This document shows, one piece after another, positions 16,395-25,296 of a stretch of DNA of 64,000 bases (position 1 is the stretch's first letter; the number at the start of each line of letters is the position of its first letter). The translations under genes and the position numbers were made by a program. The notes under the pieces are model-generated. The model worked only from the letters and a program-made list of their open reading frames with translations, was not told the DNA's origin and did not search any database. Source of the stretch: Parapedobacter composti (GTDB lineage: Bacteria; Bacteroidota; Bacteroidia; Sphingobacteriales; Sphingobacteriaceae); the NCBI RefSeq assembly GCF_900112315.1, contig NZ_FOLL01000009.1:62001-126000 (forward strand), given 5' to 3'.

Positions 16395-18737
16395 TTACCA
16401 TTCAATTACCACTTGTTGTTCGCCCTGCACCTCATACCAACAGGTGGTTGAATCCACCTCATGTGAAGCGAGCGGGCCCTCTCGCTTTCCCGTGATTCTG
16501 AGTCCAGACAGCGCGCTATCGGCTGTTTTGAACGCATACAATTTGCAAGACATCCTCCCATCACCCAAAACCTTGAAGGCCGCCTGCCTACTCCCTATGG
16601 TCATTTCCGCCGTCGGATACTCAATAAACAGCAGATATGCTCCACCGGCTATTTTGATATAGTGTCTTGGCACAACTGCAAACGGGAATCCCGCCCCATA
16701 TACCTCCTGTCCTACTTCGCCTGATTTTTCCCAACCGGGATTAATATCTTCTAATGGAACCCAAAGGCTGCCATCTATCTCTCCGGTTTTCACCTCATCC
16801 GCGAGCATCTCCCTTGGTAGTACAGTAGGATAATAATAAACCATGCGATGCAGCGAATAGCGGACAAACTCGGCAAGAAGCAAAGCGTACGACCGCGATA
16901 ATGGTGTGTCATCCGCTTGGGCCAAAAAATCATGAATAGCTGCAAATACTTCTATTTCTTCGTAGACCGCCGTATATGGAGCATCGTTCAGGGGGAATAC
17001 GGCAAAGAACAATGGGAAGTGCGTTCCGTATCCATACCGGCAATCCCATAATGCTACGTTCTTGAAAATATTCGCCATGAGCAAATAACCTAAATTGAGG
17101 TAGCGGTTATCCTGCGTCTCTTTCCAGAGTCTTAGCATCGCACCGGCTGCGAACGCCGTATTATTCGCTTGGTAAAACAAATCAAACCCGCCTTCCATTA
17201 AAGAGTCGGCCGCCCGTTTGGCTTCATCAAAGTACTTACGTTCACCGGTAAACTCCCACGCTTGCAGCAGCAGGTGGGCGTAGATACCGGCTACATCCTT
17301 TTCTCCCCCTGCCCCCGGTTTGGCTTCCGCTTTAATCACTTCCAACGTATCCATTTTGTAAAAAATGGGCCATTTGTAGTCGAAATGATGAGCTACCTTG
17401 ATAACATAATTAAGCGATTTCAAAAGCAGATCACCGGCCACCGCGTCGCCATGCAACGCCATACGGGAAAGGTTCAATAATGGATGGTGCAAATACCAAG
17501 AATCCATGATTAATGGCTTCTTATGTTCTTCGCTGCCATCAAGCTGATGCTGGGCCGATGGTAACCACCGATGAACCGTCCCTAAGTCTTCGTCATAAAA
17601 AGCAACAAGTCCCTTCTCTATTTCAGCCAACAACGGTATGGAATCCCCTGCCCATTCCTCGTATTCCTTCAGCGGCAGCAGCACCGCCAGTTGAACCATG
17701 ATTTCAGGAGGGGTCTTGTAATCACACACATAAGCATTGAGGTAATTGTGCCCCTGATGATGTGACCAACACCCTTTGTGGTCAGCGAGTTCACGCCATG
17801 CCTTTACCGCAATATCGTGATAATCGTGATACACGGTCGGCGGTTTGGGTAGGTTTATATAAACGTGCGCCAGCAAGTCAATAAACTGCGTCGCTACTTC
17901 GAACTGGTCTTGAGGCGCTTTATCGGCATAAACCACAAAAGCGTCGGTAACGGTATATTCCTTGCCACCCCGCATTGGCTTGTCGACAGCGGCCGGCAAT
18001 GCAAAGCCGAACTCCGGCCATTGGCCGTTTACAGTGTCTGCTACTGAAGTACCGGTATCTGCACAATAACCGTTTACTGCAGTAAGGTTTTGAAAATACA
18101 GCAAAGCGCCAGTCCCAGGATTTTTAACGCTCAAATAAATCATTCCGCTACGAATCCCTTGCTGTTCTACATGGATTTCAGCATCCGTACCGCCGAAACC
18201 ACCGGCCGCGTTAAGTGCCAGAATATCTTTTGGCCAATATGGAAGATAAAAATCTTCGCTTGGCGTAAAGTAAGCGGTATAGTGCAGAAGCGGGCCATCA
18301 TCGTTCTCTGCCACTTCAATGGCGACACGATAACTACCCAGTAACGACGTAAGCATGTACTCTTCCTTTGCACCCGCTGATTTGCTGTTTTCCAGTGAGA
18401 AATCTCCCGCCGGCGTGTAAGCCGCCCGGAACACGAACGTTACAGCGTCCGGTTTATTCACCGTGATAACCAACGAATCATCGGTAAGCACCACATTCAT
18501 CGTTCGCTGCGCAAGCTTCCTTTCCATTAACATTGTTGCCCTTTGGCTGATGAGTTGATGGGACAGGTGCGCTGCCCAGGGTGACGCAACGTAATTCAGT
18601 TTCTTCATAGACCATCGGTTAAGCAATGTGACGTTGGACATTTTTCTCAGGCGTCCATTTACGTTCATACATAAATCAAACCAACTGCTATAAAGTGCGC
18701 TCCGTCCGATACCGCAGTAGCACTGTATACGCTCCAT
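16395..18737 (-). CDS. Unassigned 780-residue protein, possibly (alpha/alpha)6-fold
   Basis: I cannot name a family. The N-terminal third is beta-rich (residues ~70-290). From ~300 on there are repeated helical pairs with aromatic and acidic motifs (WRELADHKGCWSHHQGHNYL, MDSWYLHHPLLNLSRMALHG, GIYAHLLLQAWEFTGERKYF, ANNTAFAAGAMLRLWKETQD), then a beta-rich C-terminus. That layout is typical of six-hairpin glycosidases and related carbohydrate enzymes. No signal peptide is convincing. The start is uncertain: ATG 18737 gives a poor first 32 residues; 18641 and 18608 are alternatives. It follows the PL8/GH88 genes on the same strand, which supports, but does not prove, a role on uronic-acid polysaccharides. 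Confidence 0.6.
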   Translation of the reverse strand: MERIQCYCGIGRSALYSSWFDLCMNVNGRLRKMSNVTLLNRWSMKKLNYVASPWAAHLSHQLISQRATMLMERKLAQRTMNVVLTDDSLVITVNKPDAVTFVFRAAYTPAGDFSLENSKSAGAKEEYMLTSLLGSYRVAIEVAENDDGPLLHYTAYFTPSEDFYLPYWPKDILALNAAGGFGGTDAEIHVEQQGIRSGMIYLSVKNPGTGALLYFQNLTAVNGYCADTGTSVADTVNGQWPEFGFALPAAVDKPMRGGKEYTVTDAFVVYADKAPQDQFEVATQFIDLLAHVYINLPKPPTVYHDYHDIAVKAWRELADHKGCWSHHQGHNYLNAYVCDYKTPPEIMVQLAVLLPLKEYEEWAGDSIPLLAEIEKGLVAFYDEDLGTVHRWLPSAQHQLDGSEEHKKPLIMDSWYLHHPLLNLSRMALHGDAVAGDLLLKSLNYVIKVAHHFDYKWPIFYKMDTLEVIKAEAKPGAGGEKDVAGIYAHLLLQAWEFTGERKYFDEAKRAADSLMEGGFDLFYQANNTAFAAGAMLRLWKETQDNRYLNLGYLLMANIFKNVALWDCRYGYGTHFPLFFAVFPLNDAPYTAVYEEIEVFAAIHDFLAQADDTPLSRSYALLLAEFVRYSLHRMVYYYPTVLPREMLADEVKTGEIDGSLWVPLEDINPGWEKSGEVGQEVYGAGFPFAVVPRHYIKIAGGAYLLFIEYPTAEMTIGSRQAAFKVLGDGRMSCKLYAFKTADSALSGLRITGKREGPLASHEVDSTTCWYEVQGEQQVVIEW

Positions 18738-18848
18738 GCGTATACCTGTTTCAAAAACCGAATAAATCGTCCTATTTAATAAACGCTGGGATGCTTGATA
18801 TCTAACCCCACAGCATCCGCGGCGAAGGTGTTACCCACAAATACGGCG

Positions 18849-19190
18849 TTAAGCGCCGGCCAATCGGATCTTCAGTGTGTCCCCATCTTTTGCCATCGTC
18901 CAGCGAGGAATACGCAATTCGATACGTTTGAGTCCTTTAATGCCTGTCCAATTCGAGTGGTGCTGGGTGCCAGGCATATTGATTCTCCGAAGCATTTCGC
19001 GCGATACGCCAAAAAGTCGGCGGCCGATCTGTTTTCGCTCCAGCAACGGCTCACCATGAATGGCCGCGGCATCCCTCCGGATAGCCTGATACATATTTTG
19101 CACAACAGGGTCTGCCTTTAGCTGCTGCTTAAGCTGTTTTTCAATATCGCTGTTAAGTACCAAGCGCGGCTGCGACTTCCGCAGGTGTTT
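18849..19190 (-). pseudogene. Remnant of a heparinase II/III-like lyase
   Basis: The frame entering from about 19190 reads KKHLRKSQPRLVLNSDIEKQ, then ADPVVQNMYQAIRRD and LLERKQIGRRLFGVSREMLR. This is the typical N-terminal helical start of heparinase II/III-type polysaccharide lyases, normally followed by more than 500 further residues. Here it jumps after INM to about 40 residues (GTQHHSNWTGIKGLKRIELR...) of unassigned origin and stops. The only start-like codon is a TTG at 19163, and no signal peptide is encoded. The preceding GH88 frame supplies the expected upstream sequence (NPVNVAYLKK) one base out of phase across a T7/A7 tract. Interpreted as the product of a frameshift plus an internal deletion. 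Confidence 0.7.
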
Positions 19191-20487
19191 TTTTCAAGTA
19201 AGCTACGTTTACCGGATTCTGCAACTTTGGGCCATTCGCTGCTTGGGTAATACCCGCGGAGCCGTCTAACAGTTGTTTGTATCGAATCAGTGCCTCTACG
19301 TAGTAATAGTCTGCATAAGACAACGGTACATCGATTTCGCTGTTTCCCGGCAGGTGCCCGGTGGAATGTTCCAATATGAAGCCGCCATTTGTGCCAATCG
19401 AGGCCTTATAGTCTGGCGATGAAAGACTTGTCAGCATCTTTTCTGCGGCCTTAAGGTAGCGCTCGCTTTCCGGCCCGCTTACATATCCCGACAACTCCAG
19501 TAGGGCCGATGCTGTGATAGCTGCAGCCGATGCATCACGCGGTGCATTGGGATCAGACACACTGAAATCCCAGTATGGTATGCCATCATCAGGAAGGTTG
19601 GGATGATCCAAAATGAAAGCAGCGATTTTCCGTGCTTGACTTAAGTATGCGTTGTCCTTGAGGTCTCTATACATGAGCGTATATCCGTACAATCCCCAAG
19701 CCTGCCCCCTGGCCCATGCGGATTCATGGCCGGCGCCTTGATGTGTGTGCTTATTGCGCACAGCGCCGGTTTCCGGATCATAGTCGATAACGTGGTATGA
19801 ACTGTTGTCGGGACGGAAATGATTTTCAAGGGTAGTGTTCGCATGTGTCTTCGAAATATTCACGTATTTAGTATTGCCCGATACGCGTGATGCCCAGTTC
19901 AGGAACTCAAGGTTCATCATGTTATCGATGATGACCGGAAACTTCCATTTGTCACCGTTATGATCCCATGATCGTATGCAACCTACGGTTGGGTTGAAGC
20001 GGGAGGCCAAGGATTCTGCTCCGGTAAGCAAAACGTCCCGGTAGCGCGTGTTACCGGTAAGTCGGAGCGCATTGCCAAAACTGCAATACAACATAAATCC
20101 TAAGTCATGGGTGCCTCTATTGTCTTTTTCCCGCTCTAAAAGTTGAAGCCGCTTCTCTGCTTCCTTCAGCAAGTCAGCTTCCCGGCTGTATTCATAGAGG
20201 TACAATAACGTGCCCGGATAAAAACCGGATATCCATGACCTACTTTTAGCGGTAACCAATGAATCATTTTCCTTTATATAAGTGCGGGGCAGTACGCCTT
20301 CGGGCACCCGGCCCATCAGCGTACGGTATTGTACGGCTGCATCCCTGAGGTTTTTGTCTACAAATGTGTTGGTCAATGCTAACTTGTTTGCGTGCTGCGC
20401 ACTCGCTACTGTAGTTATCAGCAGCATGAATCCTAAACTCAAGGTTCTTCTCATTTTTTGTTTTGTTATCATCTCGTTAATTGTCAT
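19153..20487 (-). CDS. GH88 unsaturated glucuronyl hydrolase, aberrant C-terminus
   Basis: A 444-residue exported enzyme with signal peptide MRRTLSLGFMLLITTVASAQ. The ATG at 20454 would give it directly; 20472 and 20487 are upstream alternatives, and 20487 overlaps the PL8 stop by 11 bases. The (alpha/alpha)6 barrel has GH88 motifs: SWISGFYPGTLLYLYE, HDLGFMLYCSFGNALRLTG, IIDNMMNLEFLNWAS, HQGAGHESAWARGQAWGLYG, DASAAAITASALLEL. It removes the 4,5-unsaturated uronic acid left by a lyase, fitting the PL8 gene upstream. The GH88 fold ends near residue 415; the last ~25 residues (from GITQAANGPKLQNPV) look like the mature start of the heparinase-like gene, frameshifted at an A7 tract. Confidence 0.9.
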   Translation of the reverse strand: MTINEMITKQKMRRTLSLGFMLLITTVASAQHANKLALTNTFVDKNLRDAAVQYRTLMGRVPEGVLPRTYIKENDSLVTAKSRSWISGFYPGTLLYLYEYSREADLLKEAEKRLQLLEREKDNRGTHDLGFMLYCSFGNALRLTGNTRYRDVLLTGAESLASRFNPTVGCIRSWDHNGDKWKFPVIIDNMMNLEFLNWASRVSGNTKYVNISKTHANTTLENHFRPDNSSYHVIDYDPETGAVRNKHTHQGAGHESAWARGQAWGLYGYTLMYRDLKDNAYLSQARKIAAFILDHPNLPDDGIPYWDFSVSDPNAPRDASAAAITASALLELSGYVSGPESERYLKAAEKMLTSLSSPDYKASIGTNGGFILEHSTGHLPGNSEIDVPLSYADYYYVEALIRYKQLLDGSAGITQAANGPKLQNPVNVAYLKKTPAEVAAALGT

Positions 20488-22594
20488 TTATCTTTTGGAG
20501 TTTACTTTCGTTTAAAGGCTCAAGAACAACTGATTTCCCCGCGCGCTGACCCGTCGGTAAATTTACCGTAATAGTATCCTCTCCAGAAGGCAGCCGTAGC
20601 CGAAATGTAACGGATTTTCGCTTGCACGTAGGATCCGCCACGGCGATTCGTGCTATACCTGTGGTTGATGATTTCAACATAAACAATGCGGGTTGATGGG
20701 CAGCCAATTGGATCCCATTGCTAAAGGTAACTTCTCCCGGTTCGTAAAACACGGCAAAATGAATACCCGACTTATTGTGCGACACGGCTTGCAGCTTTTT
20801 TGAATTGCTTATCACTTGCACCGGCTGCTGCCGCAGGTAGGCCCTCGTTTCAGCCGCGGTTATCGCCGGCAGCACCATATAAGCATATGTGGCATCTCGT
20901 GGCTTTACGCCATGATCAATGGCCAACGTGAAAGTTTGTTGCGTAACGGGTTCATCCGTCGCAGAGGCCTGATGGGTAATACTTCGCCAGGTTCCGGTAG
21001 ACCTGCCCTGTCGAAGCCAGATTCTACTCCCATCCAGGATAATGTATCCGATACTATCGTGATTAACCCATGCAGGACCTTGTAGCCATTGCTCACGCTC
21101 TCGGGTTTCACGTTTACCTTTTACCCAAACCGGGCCATACAATAACGACTGGTTCAGCGTGGTCATCACCGGTTGAGCCTCAGCTGCTGTGATACCGGCA
21201 CCGACGCACACGATCTCGTCGTCAAAGAAAAACCACGATTTACGGGCCATCAATCCCGAGTGAGGGCTCAATAGATCAAAGGCAGTGGCGCCGTATTCGC
21301 CATCCGAAACGCCACCAACAAAAGATGTGGTGCCTTTTTTGACAATCTCCTCCCAATGCGGGAAAGTATCTACCTGCACCACGGTGGTACCGGGAATTTT
21401 ACGCCAATCCCACGACGGGTAGATGTTAAAGTATTCATGGCCCGTACGGGAGATAAACTGACTGCCGTCTGCATAGAAGTGATTTTTAAGTCCTTCTTCA
21501 TTGTAGGGCGATTCAATGTTGTTGGAGCGGTTGGAGTACATCCGTACCGATGCAAAATACAATGGCCGTTGGTGGGAGTGATAATGCGAATACCAGAAAT
21601 ATTGGTTGCTACGCAGGTTAGGCTGTTCCAGCTCGTCTTTCCGATAATCCGTGATGCGTACCAACAGTTTAGCGATATGATCATCCCGCTGGATCGAAAC
21701 GGATCGCCTGGAGACGTCGCGATTCTTGATACCGGGGTCATCGAAACGTCCGAAAGGCATGGCTTTGCGCATCCCATCGAGGTAATAATCTACAACCAGT
21801 TTAACCGCGCTCGGTTCAAACGCAAATCGGGTGCCACGCAACATGTTACCCCAATAGGCAAAAGAACTAACGTATTGACGACCGTAAGACAGCGTTGAGG
21901 GCACACCGTCTGTCCGGTGATGGAAACTCATATCGGGTTTGATACCGCGATCTTCCGTAACATAAATTTGGTCGCTCATGGTCTTTATGGCCCGTGAAAA
22001 CGCTGCCGTATCCTGCCGTACCAATTCGGTCACTGCATTAATGGCAGCCATTTTGATGAAGTCGCCCCCTGGGCGGGCGCCGAAGGCGTCAAAGTTTGAA
22101 CGACCAGCGATGGCCAGCCCGGCAGTGAGCTCATCAGCGTCCAACGCTTCGCACATCAATAACAGGATATTCGCCATGGCATCTGGCGTACCTATCTCAT
22201 TCCACCACCAGTTCTCGCATCGATAATCTTTGCGTAGCCAATGATGCAGTGCTTTTTTGAATACCGATAGTAACGACTTATCGCGGTAATATGCGCCCTC
22301 GGTCTGTTGATAGGCTTTGGCCATCATGAGAAGGTTCCGCAGATGGATTTGGTGGCCGAATCCGGTCCTACTGGTGTCACTGTAATTGATATGAGGCCAC
22401 GTCCCGTTCTCAGCCATGTCGGCAACAATGCCCCGCAGTACTCCAGCATCCACGGGTTCCGCCAGCAGCGCGCCCTTCAAGCGATTGCTTATCATTTCAA
22501 AATCAGTGTCGGATTGGGCCTTAACCGAAACAATGATTAGTGCGCTGAAAAGCCAAGCAGCTATCCACTTACCGTACTGGGGTCTTGCAGTCAT
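20477..22594 (-). CDS. Polysaccharide lyase family 8 (chondroitin/hyaluronan/xanthan lyase type)
   Basis: 705 residues with signal peptide (WIAAWLFSALIIVSVKAQ). Helical toroid residues ~30-340 carry the catalytic Asn in NWWWNEIGTP, His in PDMSFHHRTDG and Tyr in TLSYGRQY, followed by an Arg-rich segment (GIKNRDVSRRSVSIQR). The C-terminal half is the beta-sandwich (HFYADGSQFISRTGHEYFNI, SYADGEYGATAFDL-like core, LAIDHGVKPRDATYAYMVLP). It cleaves uronic-acid-containing polysaccharides by beta-elimination, giving the unsaturated ends GH88 removes. Periplasmic or surface location. First gene of the minus-strand polysaccharide segment; no SusC/SusD pair is visible nearby, unlike a canonical PUL. 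Confidence 0.93.
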   Translation of the reverse strand: MTARPQYGKWIAAWLFSALIIVSVKAQSDTDFEMISNRLKGALLAEPVDAGVLRGIVADMAENGTWPHINYSDTSRTGFGHQIHLRNLLMMAKAYQQTEGAYYRDKSLLSVFKKALHHWLRKDYRCENWWWNEIGTPDAMANILLLMCEALDADELTAGLAIAGRSNFDAFGARPGGDFIKMAAINAVTELVRQDTAAFSRAIKTMSDQIYVTEDRGIKPDMSFHHRTDGVPSTLSYGRQYVSSFAYWGNMLRGTRFAFEPSAVKLVVDYYLDGMRKAMPFGRFDDPGIKNRDVSRRSVSIQRDDHIAKLLVRITDYRKDELEQPNLRSNQYFWYSHYHSHQRPLYFASVRMYSNRSNNIESPYNEEGLKNHFYADGSQFISRTGHEYFNIYPSWDWRKIPGTTVVQVDTFPHWEEIVKKGTTSFVGGVSDGEYGATAFDLLSPHSGLMARKSWFFFDDEIVCVGAGITAAEAQPVMTTLNQSLLYGPVWVKGKRETREREQWLQGPAWVNHDSIGYIILDGSRIWLRQGRSTGTWRSITHQASATDEPVTQQTFTLAIDHGVKPRDATYAYMVLPAITAAETRAYLRQQPVQVISNSKKLQAVSHNKSGIHFAVFYEPGEVTFSNGIQLAAHQPALFMLKSSTTGIARIAVADPTCKRKSVTFRLRLPSGEDTITVNLPTGQRAGKSVVLEPLNESKLQKINDN

Positions 22595-22687
22595 TTAAAC
22601 AGTATTTCAAACTGCATTCATTGATGCTTATTCATAATTGGAGTTTATAATTCAATACTTACGATGATACAAACGCACGCCGAAACA

Positions 22688-22727
22688 TGCAATCGTTTAC
22701 ACAATTAAATTTACGAAAACGTTGTAG
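22688..22727. promoter_or_regulatory. Two LacI-family-like operator candidates upstream of the PL8 gene
   Basis: In the 280-bp divergent region are two imperfect palindromes centred on CG: TGCAATCGTTTACA at 22688-22701 and CGAAAACGTTGTAG at 22714-22727, 26 bp apart centre to centre. The first differs at one informative position from the TGWNANCGNTNWCA pattern bound by LacI/GalR-family regulators; the second is weaker. No regulator gene is in the window, so this is only suggestive. Confidence 0.3.
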
Positions 22728-22878
22728 TCTGCGTTTTTTGCATCGGCAGCGGTGCCGCATCCGGCGGCCGCTGCATCATCAATGAATGCCGCTGCACTGC
22801 CGAAACTTATCGTATACCAAAAAACCAACAAATAACATCTACACCTGTTAATCACATATGAAGAGAGGAGGGGATACC

Positions 22879-23241
22879 ATGCGATTTGAAATTCCTGATT
22901 TTACGATCTTATCCGATATCAAGCCAGGCACGGTTTCATTGAAAGGCAGAGTCGTCATTTTCCATTATCCCACTCATACGATTTTAGAGCTTCTGCAATC
23001 GGAGGACCCGATATTGAAAACGATAAGCCCCCGTTATGAGTGGGAGCGCATTAATAAATACGGTGAAATTGACCGCTTCACCTTTATCGTACACCGGTAT
23101 ATTACCGATAACTTGATGGACGTATTCGAAAGCGCGGCAGCATGGTACCAACATATAATGGACTGGTTGGACATGAGTGAGGATGCTCTGGACGACTTCC
23201 TAGGCGAGTGGAAACCCGGCTCCGACGACTTGCCAAATTAG
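22879..23241 (+). CDS. Small hypothetical protein
   Basis: The ATG at 22879 is chosen over 22858 because a very strong AGGAGGGG ribosome site lies 5-6 bases before it. The 120-residue product is acidic, with no signal or membrane segment: MRFEIPDFTILSDIKPG, beta-rich centre (RVVIFHYPTHTILELL, IDRFTFIVHRYITDNL), and a very acidic C-terminus (MSEDALDDFLGEW). No family recognised. It is divergent from the PL8 gene across a region with operator-like palindromes. Confidence 0.65.
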   Translation: MRFEIPDFTILSDIKPGTVSLKGRVVIFHYPTHTILELLQSEDPILKTISPRYEWERINKYGEIDRFTFIVHRYITDNLMDVFESAAAWYQHIMDWLDMSEDALDDFLGEWKPGSDDLPN

Positions 23242-23327
23242 ACGCCCTCCGGTAATGGAATGCTTGGCTACCGCCGTACCCCGCATAGATTAGTCGCACA
23301 ACGAGTATGCTATCAGCCAAGGGATAC

Positions 23328-24509
23328 TTAGCTGATTTCGATCCGCTGTCCTGTTTCCATCGCGCGGTAAATAGCTTGTAAGATCTTGACATCCTGCCGC
23401 CCCATTTCGCCGGGGACCGGGGTAGCCCGGCTGTCTTTGATTGCCTTGGCGAAATCGTCCATCTGAAGCGCTTGTTGATTCACTTCCATGCAGTCCATTT
23501 CGCCGTCTGATGTCTCTCCGTTAATTCCTTTGTAGGCATATGCCGGCGATAACGCAGCCCAGCCGTGTTCGGCCTCAGCTCGAAGTATATCCATATTTTC
23601 TGAATAACTCGTTTTGCATAATGCTGTGATTCCACCCGGGAACTCCATTTGCCAAGTCAGTGATTCTTCCACATTTTTAAACTTCTCCGGATCAGTTTTT
23701 GGCCCTTCTTGTGCGGTAACCGCTATCGGCTCCATTCCTAAAGTATAACGTGCCGCCTGCACACAATAGATTCCCACATCCATTAACGGGCCGCCACCCG
23801 CAAGTGCTTTATCCAAGCGCCACCCGTCAACGTCTCCCATTCCATTCTCGGCAATGATATGCTTAATTGTACCCTTGCGTTTTTCTTGACCAAAACGCAT
23901 CATCTCAATGTTATGGGGTTCAAAGTGTAAGCGGTAACCTATAGAAAGCAGTTTGCCTGCCTCCCTTGCGGCGCCGATCATCCGATCGCACTCCTCCACC
24001 GTTACGGCCATGGGCTTCTCACAAATCACATGCTTGCCTGCCTGTAAGGCACGGATGGTATACTCGGCGTGCATTGCGTTGGGCAATACGACATAAACAA
24101 TGTCGATATCCGGATTTTCCCGGATGGCATCAAAGTTTTCGTAATTGTAAACATTTGATTCCGGTATATCATATTTGCGCCGCCATTTGGGTATTTTACT
24201 GGGCGTACCTGTCACTATCCCCGCCAGGTAACAATGTGTTGTCTCTTCAAGCGCCGGCGCCAGTTGGCCCTCACTGTATTGGCCCAACCCCACCAAAGCG
24301 ATTCCCAGCCTTTGCTCCCCTTCCGCCGCCGTTTGCCCATCGGCCACCTGCTCCTCAGCTTGATTGCTATTCCGTGATGCGCAGCCTCCCACAACGGGCA
24401 AAGCGGCATAGGCTAAACCACCAATGCCAGCCCATGAAAGCCGGCAAACAAACTGTCTCCGTGTATAGATGCCCGTAGCTGAAAAAATATGCCTCTTCTC
24501 CATAGACAT
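23328..24509 (-). CDS. Exported Gfo/Idh/MocA-family oxidoreductase
   Basis: 393 residues. The N-terminus has a Tat-like signal (YTRRQFVCRLSWAGIGGLA) with a possible lipobox (VVGGC), then an acidic linker. The Rossmann domain starts at LGIALVGLGQYSEG; the family EKP motif is HVICEKPMAVT, and the C-terminal domain carries GGGPLMDVGIYCVQAARYTLG. This matches glucose-fructose-oxidoreductase-like proteins with tightly bound NADP that act on sugars in the periplasm. Substrate unknown; proximity to PL8/GH88 suggests a sugar or uronic acid. Confidence 0.9.
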   Translation of the reverse strand: MSMEKRHIFSATGIYTRRQFVCRLSWAGIGGLAYAALPVVGGCASRNSNQAEEQVADGQTAAEGEQRLGIALVGLGQYSEGQLAPALEETTHCYLAGIVTGTPSKIPKWRRKYDIPESNVYNYENFDAIRENPDIDIVYVVLPNAMHAEYTIRALQAGKHVICEKPMAVTVEECDRMIGAAREAGKLLSIGYRLHFEPHNIEMMRFGQEKRKGTIKHIIAENGMGDVDGWRLDKALAGGGPLMDVGIYCVQAARYTLGMEPIAVTAQEGPKTDPEKFKNVEESLTWQMEFPGGITALCKTSYSENMDILRAEAEHGWAALSPAYAYKGINGETSDGEMDCMEVNQQALQMDDFAKAIKDSRATPVPGEMGRQDVKILQAIYRAMETGQRIEIS

Positions 24510-24780
24510 TTTATTTTAGTGTATTCAAGATGACAGACAGGCCTTTAAATTGTTGGGATTAATTTTAAAACACACCTCCCGCCGTCTTTTTTAAAATAAT
24601 TAAAACAATTTTAGCCCATTTTTTGTCAATCTCTCTGCCAGAGACGCTAAGGGGAACTTAAATGCTTAATCAAAACCGGGAAACCGGCACGTTGCATTTA
24701 GCTGTCATTGTAAAACGCGTTAGGCTTGGTGCGCTCTTTCTATCTTTTATAAGACGAAAATCTATCTAATTAAGCAAGTT

Positions 24781-25290
24781 ATGAATAAGATTGAATTTAG
24801 CAACAAAGTGGTTCAAGAAGTAGGTTCATTAAACAGTTACGCACGTTATTTCACAAGGGATCCAGAAAATGCAAGTGATTTGGTTCAAGACACGATGCTA
24901 AAGGCATTTTCTTATTACAACAAGTTCAGAGAAGGCACTAATTTACAAGCTTGGTTGTATACCATATTGAAAAACACATTCATTAATTATTACCGCAGAA
25001 AGGTCAAAACCAATGCGATAATGGTGAAGACCGAAACGATCTCTTCCTCCGATTTATACAAAAGTTCATTGCGTAATAACGCCGAAGGAAAGTTTGTCAT
25101 GAAAGACATTGAGCGGGCGTTATCCAAACTGTCTGACGACTATTATCTGCCATTTACCATGTATTATGAAGGGTACAAATACCATGAAATTGCCGAGCAA
25201 TTCCAGATTCCGATAGGCACGGTCAAAACCCGCATCCACGTGGCCAGGCAACAGCTGAAGAAAAAGCTTAAACCCTATGCAAAATACTAA
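24781..25290 (+). CDS. ECF-type RNA polymerase sigma factor
   Basis: 169 residues with sigma region 2 (YARYFTRDPENASDLVQDTM, LKAFSYYNKFREGTNLQAWL) and region 4 (ALSKLSDDYYLPFTMYYEGY, HEIAEQFQIPIGTVKTRIHV). There is no adjacent anti-sigma factor, FecR gene or response regulator; the neighbours are a Gfo/Idh gene (divergent) and a TreS-type gene (convergent, 6 bp between stops). It is similar to short Bacteroidetes ECF factors that act without an obvious membrane anti-sigma. It is a candidate controller of the surrounding stress genes, by position only. Confidence 0.92.
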   Translation: MNKIEFSNKVVQEVGSLNSYARYFTRDPENASDLVQDTMLKAFSYYNKFREGTNLQAWLYTILKNTFINYYRRKVKTNAIMVKTETISSSDLYKSSLRNNAEGKFVMKDIERALSKLSDDYYLPFTMYYEGYKYHEIAEQFQIPIGTVKTRIHVARQQLKKKLKPYAKY

Positions 25291-25296
25291 AAACGT

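Noticed and set aside
23262-23321. CTTGGCT/AGCCAAG inverted repeat between two convergent genes
   Set aside because: Only 7 bp with a 46-base loop and no T run; likely chance.
24640-24660. TCTCTG/CAGAGA small hairpin upstream of the sigma factor gene
   Set aside because: Short stem, no T run and no clear placement as an operator.
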